The notes beneath the pieces are model-generated. The model did no database searches. It saw only the letters and a list, made by a program, of their open reading frames with translations, and had not been told where the DNA came from. Positions 21,285-33,105 of a stretch of DNA of 49,155 nucleotides are shown in pieces. The position numbers and the translations under genes are program-made. Numbering within the stretch: the stretch's first letter is position 1; the number at the start of each line of letters is the position of its first letter. The DNA lies in assembly GCA_032718475.1 (NCBI GenBank), contig JAUCBJ010007573.1, positions 1 through 49,155 on the forward strand, written 5' to 3'. This stretch comes from Nemertoderma westbladi. Lineage: Eukaryota > Xenacoelomorpha > Nemertodermatida > Nemertodermatidae.

Positions 21285-21830
21285 AATTAATCGGAAACTT
21301 AATGTCCTATTATTTAGAGCAGCAGTAGTTCCAGTACTCCTCTATGGGAGTCCATGCTGGGCTCTAAACCGCTAATGACACCATATCTCTGGATGGCACA
21401 TTAACAAGAATGCTACGCCGGGTTCATTGTGTCAAGTACAATACACAGATCTCCAACCACACACTATATAATATTGTAGGTGTCTCATTGGTTCCCCCAA
21501 GCTTGACACTAGAACAAAGTCGCCTCCGCTTTGCAGGACATTGTTTTCGCATTGTTTACAGCCCACATGACTTTCGTGAAACGCCTCCTAAAGGACACTG
21601 GCCTTGAAGATGCAGATAATCTCGTGAAGGTCATGGGGCTAGGGAGTTGTGGCAGTGCAACTTCGTTGATAAGCCGCCACAGCATTCTTAATGCATGCTG
21701 CATTGGGCTTGCCAATTGTGGATTACATGGTTGGTGACAAAATGTTTTTAAGCTGGCATAGCATCTCAATGTGCAGTTTCAATGCAGCAGGCTGATTATA
21801 CAGTAGTAGTACACGTAGTTAGATATCTAT
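21285..21830 (+). pseudogene. LINE tail, copy 2 of the same family
   Basis: This repeats the 3' part of the element at 19540-21085, from about 20590 onward. It includes the segment encoding LRRVHCVKYNTQISNHTLY, an internal deletion after GHCF, and a tail ending CAGTAGTAGTAC. It is broken by stops. Confidence 0.8.
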
Positions 21831-21909
21831 GCTTGTATGATGTTTTTACACAATTTTTACACTTATCTATTTTATTAGTTTGTGCATCCATTAAGCATGT
21901 AAAAATATG

Positions 21910-24385
21910 CTTTTATCAATCAATCAATCAAATTATATTAATTTAGCGCTAAAAACTTAAATTTAAAATTATACACTAAGCGCTGCAACTTTCGAGTTAA
22001 CAATGACATTACAAGAAGTAGTTCACAATTAATTAATCCTAATAATTAAAATACTTAAAACAAGGAAGGCAAATTAAAATAGTTCGGTAAAAATAAGTAA
22101 TATATATTTACATCATTGTGTGGAAGCAAGGCAGTTCGAAGTAAAAATAATGAAGTTAATTGAAAGCACTAAAACGTAGCAAGGCGAATTAAGAAATTAA
22201 GATACTTCGGTAGAAATAACGTATTTAATTAAAAGTAAGTTAATTAAGATGGGGTTGGAAACGCTTTATCGAATAAATGAGTGTTGAGGTTCTTCTTAAA
22301 TATTTCAATAGATGTTGCGGCACGTATTTTAGTTGGTAATTTATTCCACAATGTAGGTCCCGATACTGCGAAGGCGCGCTCACCGAGCGTTCTGTGTTTA
22401 TACGTAGGAATTTCCAGCGTCACAGTATTTCCAGAACGGCTGTTATATGGATTCGTGTATATGGTGGTTAATTCTTGGATATAATCTGGGGATTGACCAT
22501 TAACTGACTTGTATACTAGCAACAGTATTTTAAACTCAATGCGTTATCTTACAGACAACCAGTGAAGCCGTTTTAGAATCGGTGTGATATGATCATACTT
22601 TTGTATACGGGTCACGAGACGGGCAGCCATATTCTGCAATCGTTGTAATCGATCTAATTGATATTCAGCGATGCCATAGTAAAGTGAATTACAGTAATCC
22701 AAACAACTTGATATCAAGGAATGAACTAGCTTTTCTGCTGCCGATTGTGTAAGATATGGCCGTATTTTCCGAAGATTCTTAAGTGATATGATACACCACT
22801 AGATGTTCGACTAACGAAAGTTTCCATTGACATTGTTGAGTCAAAATAGGCACCCAAATTTTGAACATTTTTCATTGGTTCAGTACTATGATTGCCGACT
22901 TTGATTGCGTTGATATTAACTTTGGCTAACTGCTGTTTGGTCCCAATTATTAGAAACTCAGTTTTGTCATCGTTTATTTTTAGCCAGTTATTTATAAGCT
23001 AACATCGTATCTCAATTATACATTGTTCGACAGCTGTTAGAGCCGCGTGTTCGGAGAAATCACAGTTCGGTTTGAAAGACAGGTATAATTGTTTGTCGTC
23101 AGCAAATCCATGAACGTTGGGCAAATGTTTAGCGACAATCTCGTATACGACATTAACGTAAATGATGAACAAAATACACTCCAAACAAGATCCTTGTGGA
23201 AAACCGAAACGTAACTGAACTTTCCGAGAGAAAACCCCATCAACCATTAACACGCATACACCTATCACCGAGAAATGAAGTGAACCACTTGTGCGCGACA
23301 TCATCGATTTTAAACTTTGACCGCAATGTGTTTAACAGTACTGTACGATCAACTGTATCGAATGCAGCGCTCAAATCGAGTAGTACAAATAGGGTAACCT
23401 TCTGTTTATCCATTGATGCCATTAGGATGTCGGAATGCACACGAGTTAGGGTTGTTTCAGTACTGTGGTAAGGTCTGTACGCTGATTGGTTGTATGGAAG
23501 TTGGGGCGTGATAGGAGGCATGGTATCTTCGGAAACCGCACGTTCTGTTAGTTTAGACAAAAATGATAGACCACTAACGGGTCGGAAGTTCGGGAATAGT
23601 TTCGGATCGAGTTTGAGTTTCTTAAGAATTGGTGTTATAATAGCTTCAAGCCACTGTTCCGGAAACACGCCATTTTCCAAAGATTTATTCACTATTTCAG
23701 TTATTATTGGGAGGAGGAGGTCAATCACCTCTTTCAACAGCCACGTTGGAAGCGGGTCAAAATCGCACTGCTTATTAGGTGATTTCATAATGAGTCTCCT
23801 TATTTCATCTGAAGTAAGTTTAGAAAATCTCGAAAATGTTGATGAAGTTGTGTTTCCAAGTTCAGGTTGGTTGTTATGATTGCTATTTACAGTATGTTAG
23901 ATATAGTGGCTTGCTGTATAGATATTTCATCTCGAATCTTGTCAATCTTTTCAATGAAGAAGTTTGCAAAGGAATCAGACAATGTGTAGTCAGGTTGTGG
24001 GTCAGGGTATTCAGTTTTTTTTAATGGTATTGTTAAAGATTTTACCAGTGAAAATAGTTTTCTTTGATCGCCATTACACCCATCAACTTTACCAATGTAA
24101 TATTTCCTTTGCGATGCTTTTAATTCTTTGCTGTATGTATTTCGAGCGTTTATGTATGCAGAATGGGTCTCTTCAGTGCAATGTGATCGCCATTTTCGTT
24201 CCGCTGAACGCCGTAACCGTTTAAGTTGGCGCAATTCAGGAGTATACCACGGTGATGAGGTTTTACTTTTCAATATCTTTGTTTTTAATGGTGCATGTTT
24301 GTCCATTATCTCTGATAGTTTGGAATTGTAAAATAAACCTAGTTCAGGAGTGCTCATATTTTTCAATATATCCTGCAATAGTTCA
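21910..24385 (-). pseudogene. CR1-like LINE, 5' truncated, frameshifted
   Basis: Read on the minus strand, four overlapping frames cover a continuous CR1/L2/Rex-like ORF2. They are the post-endonuclease linker (SSPWYTPELRQLKRLRR, about 24260), RT start (DPLPTWLLK, 23760), FRPVSGLSFLSKLTE, LLDLSAAFDTVD, GFPQGSCL, FADDKQLYL (catalytic box, about 23105) and the C-terminal SGPTLWNKLP (about 22350). Frame breaks occur near 23840, 23270 and 22750. On the element strand it ends in a (TGAT)n-type tail, seen here as ATCAATCAATCAA near 21917, which is usual for this clade. The endonuclease is missing. Confidence 0.88.
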
Positions 24386-24489
24386 GTTCGTTTGATTTTA
24401 TTATATTCATTTTCATTTTATTCATTTTATTATAATGATTATATTTATTATTATGTTTTATTAAAGAATTATATAGGGCCGCTAATACA

Positions 24490-24800
24490 TATACTGTATT
24501 TACAGAATGTTGCTTTCGCCGTGAGGACCAGTCTGTGCACAATTTTATGCTTTGAAAGTCCATGACTTTCTTAAGACACCTCCTAAAAGATGCGGATAAT
24601 CTCGTGAAAGTCATGGGGAGAGGGAATTTTGGCGGTGCAATTAATGAAGATAATCCGGCATAGCATTATTAATGCATGCTGCTTCACAGCATGCCCATCA
24701 TAGATTACATGGGGGTGGCACAATTTGTTTGTTAATTAAAGCCATCATAGTATCTCAATGCGCAGCTGTAATGCAGCAGGCCGATTATAGATACCAACCA
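24490..24800 (+). pseudogene. LINE tail, copy 3
   Basis: Starts with the segment equivalent to TGCTTTCGCCGTGAGGACCAG in copy 1 (about 20846) and runs to the same 3' tail (GCAGCAGGCCGATTATAG). It lies just beyond the CR1-like LINE. Confidence 0.75.
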
Positions 24801-25571
24801 GCTGCAGTCGAAATATATTACATTATTAATTTAATTTAATAATTATATATTTCATTGTTAAAATTTGCATTATTTGTTACCAACGTAAATGGGGATTATT
24901 GCTCTTCAACTTCTCTCTGGACTCTCTCTTATTGCTCTTCAACTCTTATTGCTCTTCAGCTCTTCACTTTGTACTGTAATTAATACTATTCTTCGGCATT
25001 TTATTTATTTAATGAGTAGCTACGGCTAGTAAAATAATCAAGTACGGTACTTAATTAATAATCTTCAAATAAATAATATGTGCCAGAATATTGTGTTTTT
25101 ATTAAATGTAATAAATGGGCTGTCCTGCAGGCTGTAAATACCTGCACTTTTTGAAGGCCAATATATCAGATATTTCTCAACGACATTAATACAGTAGTTA
25201 TTTACAAATTGGGAATCCTTTCAATGACACCTTTCCATTGGTATCAACAAAATGGACATCCGAAGAAATCTAGATATTTTCTATATCTATCACTTTAGTA
25301 GTACCTACAGATGAAGTATAGGCAGATAGACGTAATTGCGGAATTGTCATATACATAAGTCTGCAATTCTGTCAGCCATTCTGCCAGTTATGAGTGCCCG
25401 GTAGTCGGATGCTCGAATGTCATGTCAGATATATAGTTACATTAATAATCCCAGATCGTGTCATATATGTTATTCTGATCACCACAGCCTTATTACCGGT
25501 ACAGCATTGGTTTGATCGGATTATTATTTTAGCTGATTGCAGTCTGGCAGTGCCGGTGCTTATTGCTAGTA
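24801..25571 (+). other. upstream region of the nucleobindin gene
   Basis: AT-rich sequence that should contain the NUCB promoter and 5' UTR. No TATA box stands out and the transcription start cannot be placed. A purine/pyrimidine-biased repeat (CTCTTCAACT and TTATTGCTCTTCA) lies at about 24900-24965. Confidence 0.4.
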
Positions 25572-25682
25572 ATGATGGTATCAGGTGTCATTGTTATCGT
25601 TGTAGTTTGTCTACTTAATGGAGTTGTCAGCCCACCAGTAAAGGAGCAGGAGCCGGAATATAGACCAGATATAGAAAACGAG
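25572..25682 (+). CDS. NUCB: NUCB exon 1, signal peptide
   Basis: Two in-frame ATGs (25572, 25575; the second has A at -3 and G at +4) open a strongly hydrophobic leader (VSGVIVIVVVCLLNGVVS) with a likely cleavage before PPVKEQEPEY. The exon end is uncertain. GAG|GTTGGC at 25683 keeps an acidic N-terminus like that of vertebrate NUCB. CCA|GTAAAG at 25638 is a stronger donor and also phase 0, and would shorten the mature end by 15 residues. Confidence 0.75.
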
Positions 25683-25755
25683 GTTGGCTTCATTTTGTAT
25701 AGTCCTACTTTAGTACTTTAAAATATTACATGAAATTTGTAATTAGAAAACCAGC

Positions 25756-25775
25756 TACCGGTAGGCCTACCGGTA
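25756..25775. repeat. perfect 20-bp palindrome in NUCB intron 1
   Basis: TACCGGTAGGCCTACCGGTA equals its own reverse complement. It combines the TACCGGTA and TAGGCCTA words that recur across the window. Confidence 0.9.
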
Positions 25776-26095
25776 ACAACTGAACAATCCAGTCACTTTT
25801 TATCAAGGAAGTGCAGAAGTGTGATCCACCCCACTGCAATCAGGCAATGCAGCAATGGCTTGTTTCCATGTTAAAACAAAGTTGTATCATGCCAGTTGTA
25901 ACATACCGGTATTACTGTATTTAAGCCTATGGCAGTAGGCCCTATGGATGCACAAAAACAACACTCTTTTCAGCTTTTCTCTTTTTGCGATTGGACCTTT
26001 CGGGAATATTGAACCCGAACTGTACCTACCGACATGTCTGTACGGTAACCAATAACTGTATAATGTGTTGTACCGGTATGCATTTTATTATTTAG

Positions 26096-26203
26096 TTAAC
26101 CAAATTGAGTTACGAAAAATATTTGAAAGAAGTTGTCACCTTACTAGAAAAGGACCCAGTTGTGAAGAAAAAGTTAGAAGAAGCAGATATAACAGATGTT
26201 AGG
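26096..26203 (+). CDS. NUCB: NUCB exon 2
   Basis: Acceptor TTATTATTTAG, donor AGG|GTAAGT, 36 codons, phase 0 at both ends. The residues LSYEKYLKEVVTLLEKD match the nucleobindin N-terminal LYYDxYLxxVIxVLExD signature, followed by KKKLEEADI. Confidence 0.93.
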
Positions 26204-26718
26204 GTAAGTCTTATATAAAGGATTTATAAAGTATATATACAGGTTGTTAACAACTGACAACTGTCGCACACGCACATACCAATAGGCCTACAATTAATAA
26301 CCGCCTGTGTATAAGTTTAGAGCTTTAATAAAAAACATTGTATTTATGTTAATTTTGGTTCATCGACTTGATGGTATTTTAAGCTGGCTTTCCTCTAATA
26401 GTTTTTGATCGAAGAGCTGAGTCATTGATTAGTTAGTGGTTATTATTAATGGAGATCTTATATCAGTAGGGGGGGTAAGTTGGGCTCTGGCTAGGTTTAT
26501 GTTTTGCAAAAAGAACAAAAAAGTTAATCAATTACAAAATGAAAAGCAACATGTAAACGCCAATTTAAAAAAACAATTCAGAATTCTATAAGTCTAAGTC
26601 TAACCCATTTCAGCCAATTTATATAGTAACATCTAGCAGTGGCATTACGGCACTTTTAATAATATATATATGATTCCAATGGGGATTATATACGTGGGTC
26701 ATGTGTATATCTTTATAG

Positions 26719-26822
26719 AACGGACATATTGGAAACATAGTGAACAGCGTCCCGCAAGATCTGCGCACAGCTCTGGATGAGGTAAAGCGAAAGGAAATGG
26801 AGAGACTTCGGAACATATTGAG
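26719..26822 (+). CDS. NUCB: NUCB exon 3
   Basis: Acceptor CTTTATAG, donor GAG|GTAAAG, 104 nt, ending in phase 2. Encodes LRTALDEVKRKEMERLRNIL, the counterpart of the vertebrate VRTKLDELKRQEVxRLRML helix. Confidence 0.93.
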
Positions 26823-27213
26823 GTAAAGTGTAACAAGAGTAACCACTGATGTACTATAAATAAACACGACTAGTTGATACATTGTATCTGTCTTTGGGTG
26901 TTGGTCTAATTTACAGTTAATGTTGTAAAATGATTATTTGTCGTTCAAGTATTGATTGTCCCTAAATAACTTGCCACTTAATTTATTATTCTTTGAAACG
27001 CAGTTGTTTCACTTTTAGTTTTAAAATATTGATATAAACTTAAAATATTGACATTCTAGATTCACTTGCATTCCTTGTCCTTTATTTATTTATGTTCCCA
27101 ATGTCCCATGTAAATAATATGTATTAAATTACGGTAGATTCGTATTTCATTGAGACCCAATGTTTACTCTAACTGACTCCTATCCTAATCCAATTTAACA
27201 TTTATGTTTCTAG

Positions 27214-27343
27214 ACAAGCTCAAATCAATAAATCGAAGCTCCCAGGCCCTAATAGTCCTGAGTTTTATGACTTTCTGGGTCATTTGGATCACAACAACCA
27301 AAAAACCTTCGAAATCAAAGATTTGGAGAAACTTGTCCAGAAG
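27214..27343 (+). CDS. NUCB: NUCB exon 4
   Basis: Acceptor TTATGTTTCTAG, donor AAG|GTGAGT, 130 nt, completing the split Arg codon of exon 3 and ending in phase 0. Encodes FLGHLDHNNQKTFEIKDLEKL, matching the nucleobindin segment FxHLxxxNxxxFExxDLxxLI. Confidence 0.93.
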
Positions 27344-27419
27344 GTGAGTATATAGATAACATTATATGATCGTTTATTCCAACCCACCTTGTAGTTATTA
27401 TTATTGTAATTACCCAGGA

Positions 27420-27545
27420 TCGGCCCGAACCCGGTGCTTTGTGTTTAAACGGGATCCCGATCCCGAAAAACCGGGGTCCCGTGGAAAAATGCAATCCCGA
27501 TCCCGACTGTTCTTGACCGGGATCCCGAAGTAAATATGTTAAGTA
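27420..27545. repeat. GGGATCCCG-rich segment in NUCB intron 4
   Basis: GGGATCCCG and its parts recur about five times in this GC-rich patch. Its origin is unknown. It may be a remnant of a mobile element. Confidence 0.5.
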
Positions 27546-28430
27546 AATATGTTGAATATCCGATAAATAGTTCCAGCAGAACCGAAATGTTTTGATTATA
27601 TCGATATCGAATTTTTATTTCAGTAAACGATTCAGTAATCAATTGTGAAATAATTTTAATATAACTTTATCTTACTAATATTTCTGAAGTGTAAGATAAG
27701 TGAGTGTTACCCAAAACCCGCCACCAGTGCGGTTATAGAAAACCATCGGGGGGGGCATGAAAATTTTTCAATTTTCCCGCTCAATTTTTCAATTTATCAA
27801 AAAGCGCATATTGTATAAAACTTGCCACAACTATTTGATTAATAATATATTCAATATATTTATTATGATAGATTATTTATTCAAGCTTATAAGATATAAT
27901 ATTATTATTATGATAATTTATTATCGCTCTGCTTGGACGACAACAACACCGCTAATGGCCATTGTTTGTACTGTTTTGTGTAGTTTGTACAAACAATGGG
28001 ACTTCCTAGTAATCTCAACAGCAGCCTAAATAAAGTATGTGGTTGATATTGCCCTGGCTTTGGATTTCCGGCCTGGTTTGGGTGGCTTCAAACTGTAACT
28101 ATGGAGTTTAATATTACCTCAACATTAACTTTTAGGTATTTAATCCAAAATAATTGCAATCCCGAAAAGTTCAAGTAACAGTATTCTTTTAGTATTATTG
28201 TACCGTATTCTCCCGTATTGAAAAATAAAACGACATGTTCGATTTAAATAAGTACTTTCTCTTTCAGGCTCTCGTTTCATATTTCACTCACTCGCTTACG
28301 CTCGTTCGTGGATTATTCACACTCAAGCTGGCGTAAAATACAGTGCTATTTATTAAAATCGGATACCTTTAGATATAATTGCTTAGCCTTTGACTACTTG
28401 TTGGCTATTAACTAATTTCGTACACTACAT

Positions 28431-28678
28431 GCCCCCATCCTCTCAATTTTAATATTTGTAGTGCTCCAATACTGTTATAGAATATCTCCCCCCCCCCCCC
28501 CAGGTTATATACAAACTATTCCCACAATTTCCGTAAACTCGCAAATAAGCAATTATTTTTTTTAAACCAAATAACAATATCACTTTTTTTATTTCCTTTC
28601 TTTTGTTTTTGGGGGTTAATTTTAATCCAATGTGTGTTACTCTTACTTTTACGTATTAATAGAAGAAGGCTTAGTTTA
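28431..28678 (+). repeat. 248-bp direct repeat, left copy
   Basis: Begins GCCCCCATCCTCTC, contains a C14 tract and ends GAAGAAGGCTTAGTTTA. It matches 30009-30256 with only a few differences and lies just left of the LINE. Confidence 0.9.
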
Positions 28679-28711
28679 TGCGTATTATTATATCTGCTAT
28701 ATTATGCTTAT

Positions 28712-30005
28712 AGCCTCTCCCCAAGAAAGGAGACCTCGGTATACCAACGAACTATCATGGGATCTGTCTGCTTGTGGTAGCTGCCAAAATATACAATAAA
28801 ATGATTCTATATAGGATTAGGCCTCACATAGAGAAACTACTGCGTAAGAGCCAAAACGGATTTCGACCAAGTAGATCAACAATAGCTCAGATACTTGCAC
28901 TGCTGAGACTGATTGAAGGAATTAAGTCAAAGAATCTCCCCGCAGTCATGACTTTTGTGGACTTCAGGAAGGCATTCGACTCCATCCATGGAGGTAAAAG
29001 GCTTGAAATCCTAAGAGCTTATGGAATACCAGAAGTAATTGTTGCTGGCATTGGATTGTTATATTGTGACACAGAAGCACAGGTACTCTCACCAGATGGT
29101 GAAACTGGGTTTTTCTCAATCCTGGCTGGCGTACTGCAAGGTGACACATTAGCACCATTACTATTTGTAATTGTGCTGGATTACGCAATGAGGACGGCCA
29201 CAAAGGGTGAAGATCTGGGATTCACACTTCAAGAACGCAGAAGTAGTAGATATCCGGCAATTACAGTCACAGACACCGACTTTGCGGATGACATCGCCCT
29301 GCTCTCTAATACGCTAGCAGATGCACAGCTTCTACTAAATAAAGTGGAGAGGGCTGCTAAGGAGGTTGGATTGCATATAAATGCTACAAAGACCGAATTC
29401 ATGACTTTTAATGTTGATGGAAACTTGACAACCATTGATAATAATCAACTAAGGAACGTCGACGACTTCCAGTACCTTGGATCATGGATAGAGAGTAGCA
29501 AAAAGGACATAGAAGTTAGAATGGATACCATCTGGAAATCAGATCTCTCCAGGCACCTGAAGACTAAGTTCTTTCGAGCCACAGTGGAAAGTGTATTTTT
29601 ATACGGGGGTGAGACCTGGACACTGACTAAATCACTTGAACAACGAATTGATGGTTGCTACACAAGACTACTAAGGGCAGCCCTAAACATCAGCTGGAGA
29701 CAACACATGACAAACGCCGAGCTTTATGGTACAATACCACCTGTATCAACCACCCTCCGTGAACGCAGATTAAGATTCAGTGGGCACTGCTGGCGAAGTA
29801 AAGACGAGGTCATACCAGATCTACTTCTCTGGCAACCAACTCATGGAAAGCGTAGTCGTGGACGACCGGCCATAACATATATAGATCAACTTGAAAGGGA
29901 TACTGAACTTGAGAGAAACGAAATTGCGACAACTATGGAGAATCGGGAAGCCTGGAAGGATCCCATTTCCACTGTCCGAGTTCGCTCGACCTAGTAGTAG
30001 TAGTA
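28712..30005 (+). mobile_element. 5'-truncated LINE in NUCB intron 4
   Basis: The frame is open from about 28711. The Met-initiated part, 28774-29994, codes 406 residues without a stop. RT motifs are PKKGDLGIP, FVDFRKAFDSI, GVLQGDTLAPLLF and DFADDIALL (FADD catalytic box). A C-terminal GHCWR ... RGRPAITYIDQL segment follows, as in the LINE at 19540. The endonuclease and RT fingers are missing. The element ends in a TAGTAGTAGTAG tail directly before the right copy of the 248-bp repeat. It lies in the sense orientation within the intron. The intact frame suggests it is younger than the other LINEs here. Confidence 0.88.
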
Positions 30006-30008
30006 CAC

Positions 30009-30256
30009 GCCCCCATCCTCTCAATTTTAATATTTGTAGTGCTCCAATACTGTTATAGAATATCTCCCCCCCCCCCCCCCAGGTTATATACAAACTATTC
30101 CCACAATTTCCGTAAACTCGCAAATAAGCAACTATTTTTTTAAACCAAATAACAATATCACTTTTTTTATTTCCTTTCTTTTGTTTTTGGGGGTACATTT
30201 TAATCCAATGTTTGTTACTCTTACTTTTACGTATTAATAGAAGAAGGCTTAGTTTA
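30009..30256 (+). repeat. 248-bp direct repeat, right copy
   Basis: Same sequence as 28431-28678, with small changes in the C tract, T tract and four or five single bases. The two copies bracket the LINE. Confidence 0.9.
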
Positions 30257-30442
30257 GGAAGAAATCCCGTGGGTTTTTATTCCGGCTTCTTCCAAAAACG
30301 CCTAATAAACGTGATATACCAAAAGTATATTTCTGAAACGATTCAATCAATTGGATTTACGGCAACGGTTTTATTGACTATCATAATAGTTTCTGCTGTA
30401 AGTATTATTCTCCTTAAAAAAGGTTGATTTTCCTCGGTATAG

Positions 30443-30778
30443 GTTCACTTTGATATGAAGGAGTTGGACAAACAACGACGTTCAGATTTCAAGAAATATG
30501 AAATGGAGAAAGAGATTCGTCTGAGAGAACAAATGAAAAAATTAAATGAAACCGATAGAATTCGCTTGGAAGAAGAGCATAGAGAGCAAATAGCGAGACA
30601 CAAAGAGCATCCGAAGATGAAACACCCTGGAAGTAAACCGCAGTTAGAGGAAGTTTGGGAGGAGAGTGATCATTTAGAAAAGGACGATTTTAATCCTAAA
30701 ACATTTTTCGCTCTTCACGATATGAATGGCGATGAGATGTGGGACACGTTCGAACTAGAGGCACTTTTTGAGAAACAG
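30443..30778 (+). CDS. NUCB: NUCB exon 5, helical region and EF-hand 1
   Basis: Acceptor CGGTATAG, donor CAG|GTGAGT, 112 codons, phase 0. [11 protein letters not shown], then [21 protein letters not shown] (family motif HPKxxxPGS) and [12 protein letters not shown], follow nucleobindins closely. EF-hand 1 reads [22 protein letters not shown] (loop at about residues 244-255). D1, N3, D5 and E12 are kept, but the usual Gly at loop position 6 is Glu. Confidence 0.96.
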
Positions 30779-30849
30779 GTGAGTTGTGAGACACTTTTAG
30801 TTTCTTGTTTTCGATCTATTGCTCTCCCACAATACATTGATATCACAAT

Positions 30850-31074
30850 TTAATAACGAAATTAGATTAAAGAGATGTTTTATTTTTAGTTAAACATTAT
30901 AATTATTTATTTATTATTATTAATTATTGACTATGAAATTGACTGCGGCTCAAATAGATTGATCTTCAGGTTGGTTTTCATTATCAAAGTCACTGATTTT
31001 CATTCAACATAACGAAAGTCGGTCAAGAAACGCAGTAAAACTTACGAAGTAAATTGTCCAATGTGGCGTCACGT
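30850..31074. other. start of NUCB intron 5, no gene seen
   Basis: AT-rich intron sequence leading to the C-rich minisatellite. Confidence 0.6.
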
Positions 31075-32625
31075 CAGATCCCCCTTGCCCCTTTCAACTG
31101 ATCTCCCTCGCCCCCTTCCAACTGATCCCCCTCGCCCCTTTCAACTGATCTCCCTCGCCCCCTTCCAACTGATCCCCCTCGCCCCTTTCAACTGATCCCC
31201 CTCACCCCCTTTCAACTGATCCCCCCTCGCCCCCTTTCAAATGATCCCCCCTCGTCCTCTTCAACTGATCCCCCCTCGCTCCCTTTCAAATGATCCCCCC
31301 TCACCCCCTTTCAACTGATCCCCCCTCGCCCCCTTTCAAATGATCCCCCCTCGTCCTCTTCAACTGATCCCCCCTCGCCCCCTTTCAACTGATCCCCCCT
31401 CACCCCCTTTCAACTGATCCCCCTTCGCCCCTTTCAACTGATCCCCCCTCGCCCCCGTTCAGCTGATCCCCCCTCGCCCCCTTTCAACTGATCCCCCCTC
31501 ACCCCCTTCAACAGGACCCCCCTCGCCCCCTTTCAGCTGATCCCCCCTCGCCCCCGTTCAACTGACCCCCCCCTCGCCCCCTTTCAACTGATCCCCCCTT
31601 GCCCCCTTTCAGCTGATCCCCATCGCCCCCTTTCAACTGATCCCCCTTCAACAGGTCCCCTCGCCCCCTTTTAACTGATCCCCCTCACCCCCTTCAACAG
31701 GTCCCCCTCGCCCCCTTTCAACTGATCCCCCCTCACCCCCTTTCAACTGATCCCCCCTCGCCCCATTTCAAATGATCCCCCCTCGTCCTCTTCAACTGAT
31801 CCCCCCTCGCTCCCTTTCAAATGATCCTCCCTCACCCCCTTTCAACTGATCCCCCCTCGCCCCTTTCAAATGATCCCCCCTCGTCCTCTTCAACTGATCC
31901 CCCCTCGCCCCCTTTCAACTGATCCCCCCTCACCCCCTTTCAACTGATCCCCCCTCGCCCCCTTTCAAATGATCCCCCCTCGTCCTCTTCAACTGATCCC
32001 CCCTCGCCCCCTTTCAAATGATCCCCCCTCGCCCCCTTCAACTGATCCCCCTCCCCCCTTCAACCCCCTCGCCCCCTTTCAAATGATCCCCCCTCGCCCC
32101 CGTCAACTGACCCCCCCCCTCGCCCCCTTTCAACTGATCCCCCCCTTGCCCCCTTTCAGCTGATCCCCATCGCCCCCTTTCAACTGATCCCCCTTCAACA
32201 GGTCCCCTCGCCCCCTTTCAACTGATCCCCCTCACCCCCTTCAACAGGTCACCCTCGCCCCCTTTCAACTGATCCCCCCTCACCCCCTTTCAACTGATCC
32301 CCCCTCGCCCCCTTTCAAATGATCCCCCCTCGTCCTCTTCAACTGATCCCCCCTCGCTCCCTTTCAAATGATCCCCCCTCACCCCCTTTCAACTGATCCC
32401 CCCTCGCCCCCTTTCAAATGATCCCCCCTCGTCCTCTTCAACTGATCCCCCCTCGCCCCCTTTCAACTGATCCCCCCTCACCCCCTTTCAACTGATCCCC
32501 CCTCGCCCCCTTTCAAATGATCCCCCCTCGTCCTCTTCAACTGATCCCCCCTCGCTCCCTTTCAAATGATCCCCCTCGCCCCCTTCAACAGGTCCCCCTC
32601 GCCCCCTTTCAATCGATACCCCCTC
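31075..32625. repeat. C-rich minisatellite, about 25-bp unit, ~60 copies
   Basis: The unit is approximately TTTCAACTGATCCCCCCTCG followed by CCCC. Variants (CAAATGATC, CTCGTCCTCTTC, CTCGCTCCC, CAACAGGTCC) recur in the same order in several blocks, so larger segments have been duplicated. The plus strand is almost devoid of G. Open frames crossing it are repeat artefacts. Confidence 0.93.
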
Positions 32626-33105
32626 GGCCTTGTTAGCCCTTTTTAATTGTCGTTTAGTCGCATCGACCGGTACAATAACTCTATAATCATAGCTATAGCC
32701 ACAGCCACTGCCGGCATCAGTCGACTTCGGTTAATGAGGGATGTTTCTATGTTGTAACTATTAATTAGACTGTCAATTATTTCTCTTTTTTTTATTGTTA
32801 TTTTAATGCAATATCTGTTGTGTAATTCTTTTTTTTGCAAATAACTGTTTATGTATTTAGTTCTGCAATAAATAATATTAGTTTGTTTTTTCAGGCTTCA
32901 GTCATTTTAATGCCGAATTTATTGATTTTAATTATGAGGTTAATGAAAATTAGGTAACAGTTCCGCCCGTCCCCCCATATTCAGATTTATTTACTAGCTA
33001 TTTTTAAGCTGTTTTTTTTTACATCTATTAACGTTCTAGAACATTTTCCGCGGCAAAAAAAAATTATTTTTTTTTATGGAAGCTATCAGTATTTTTAGTC
33101 TAGCT

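Noticed and set aside
28431-30256. 248-bp direct repeats as LTRs of an LTR retrotransposon
   Set aside because: The enclosed RT is non-LTR type (FADD box, GHC-RGRP tail, TAG tail) and there is no protease, integrase, primer site or TG...CA ends.
31969-32163. Proline-rich open frame in the C-rich minisatellite
   Set aside because: Arises from the CCCC-rich unit and has no start context or similarity.
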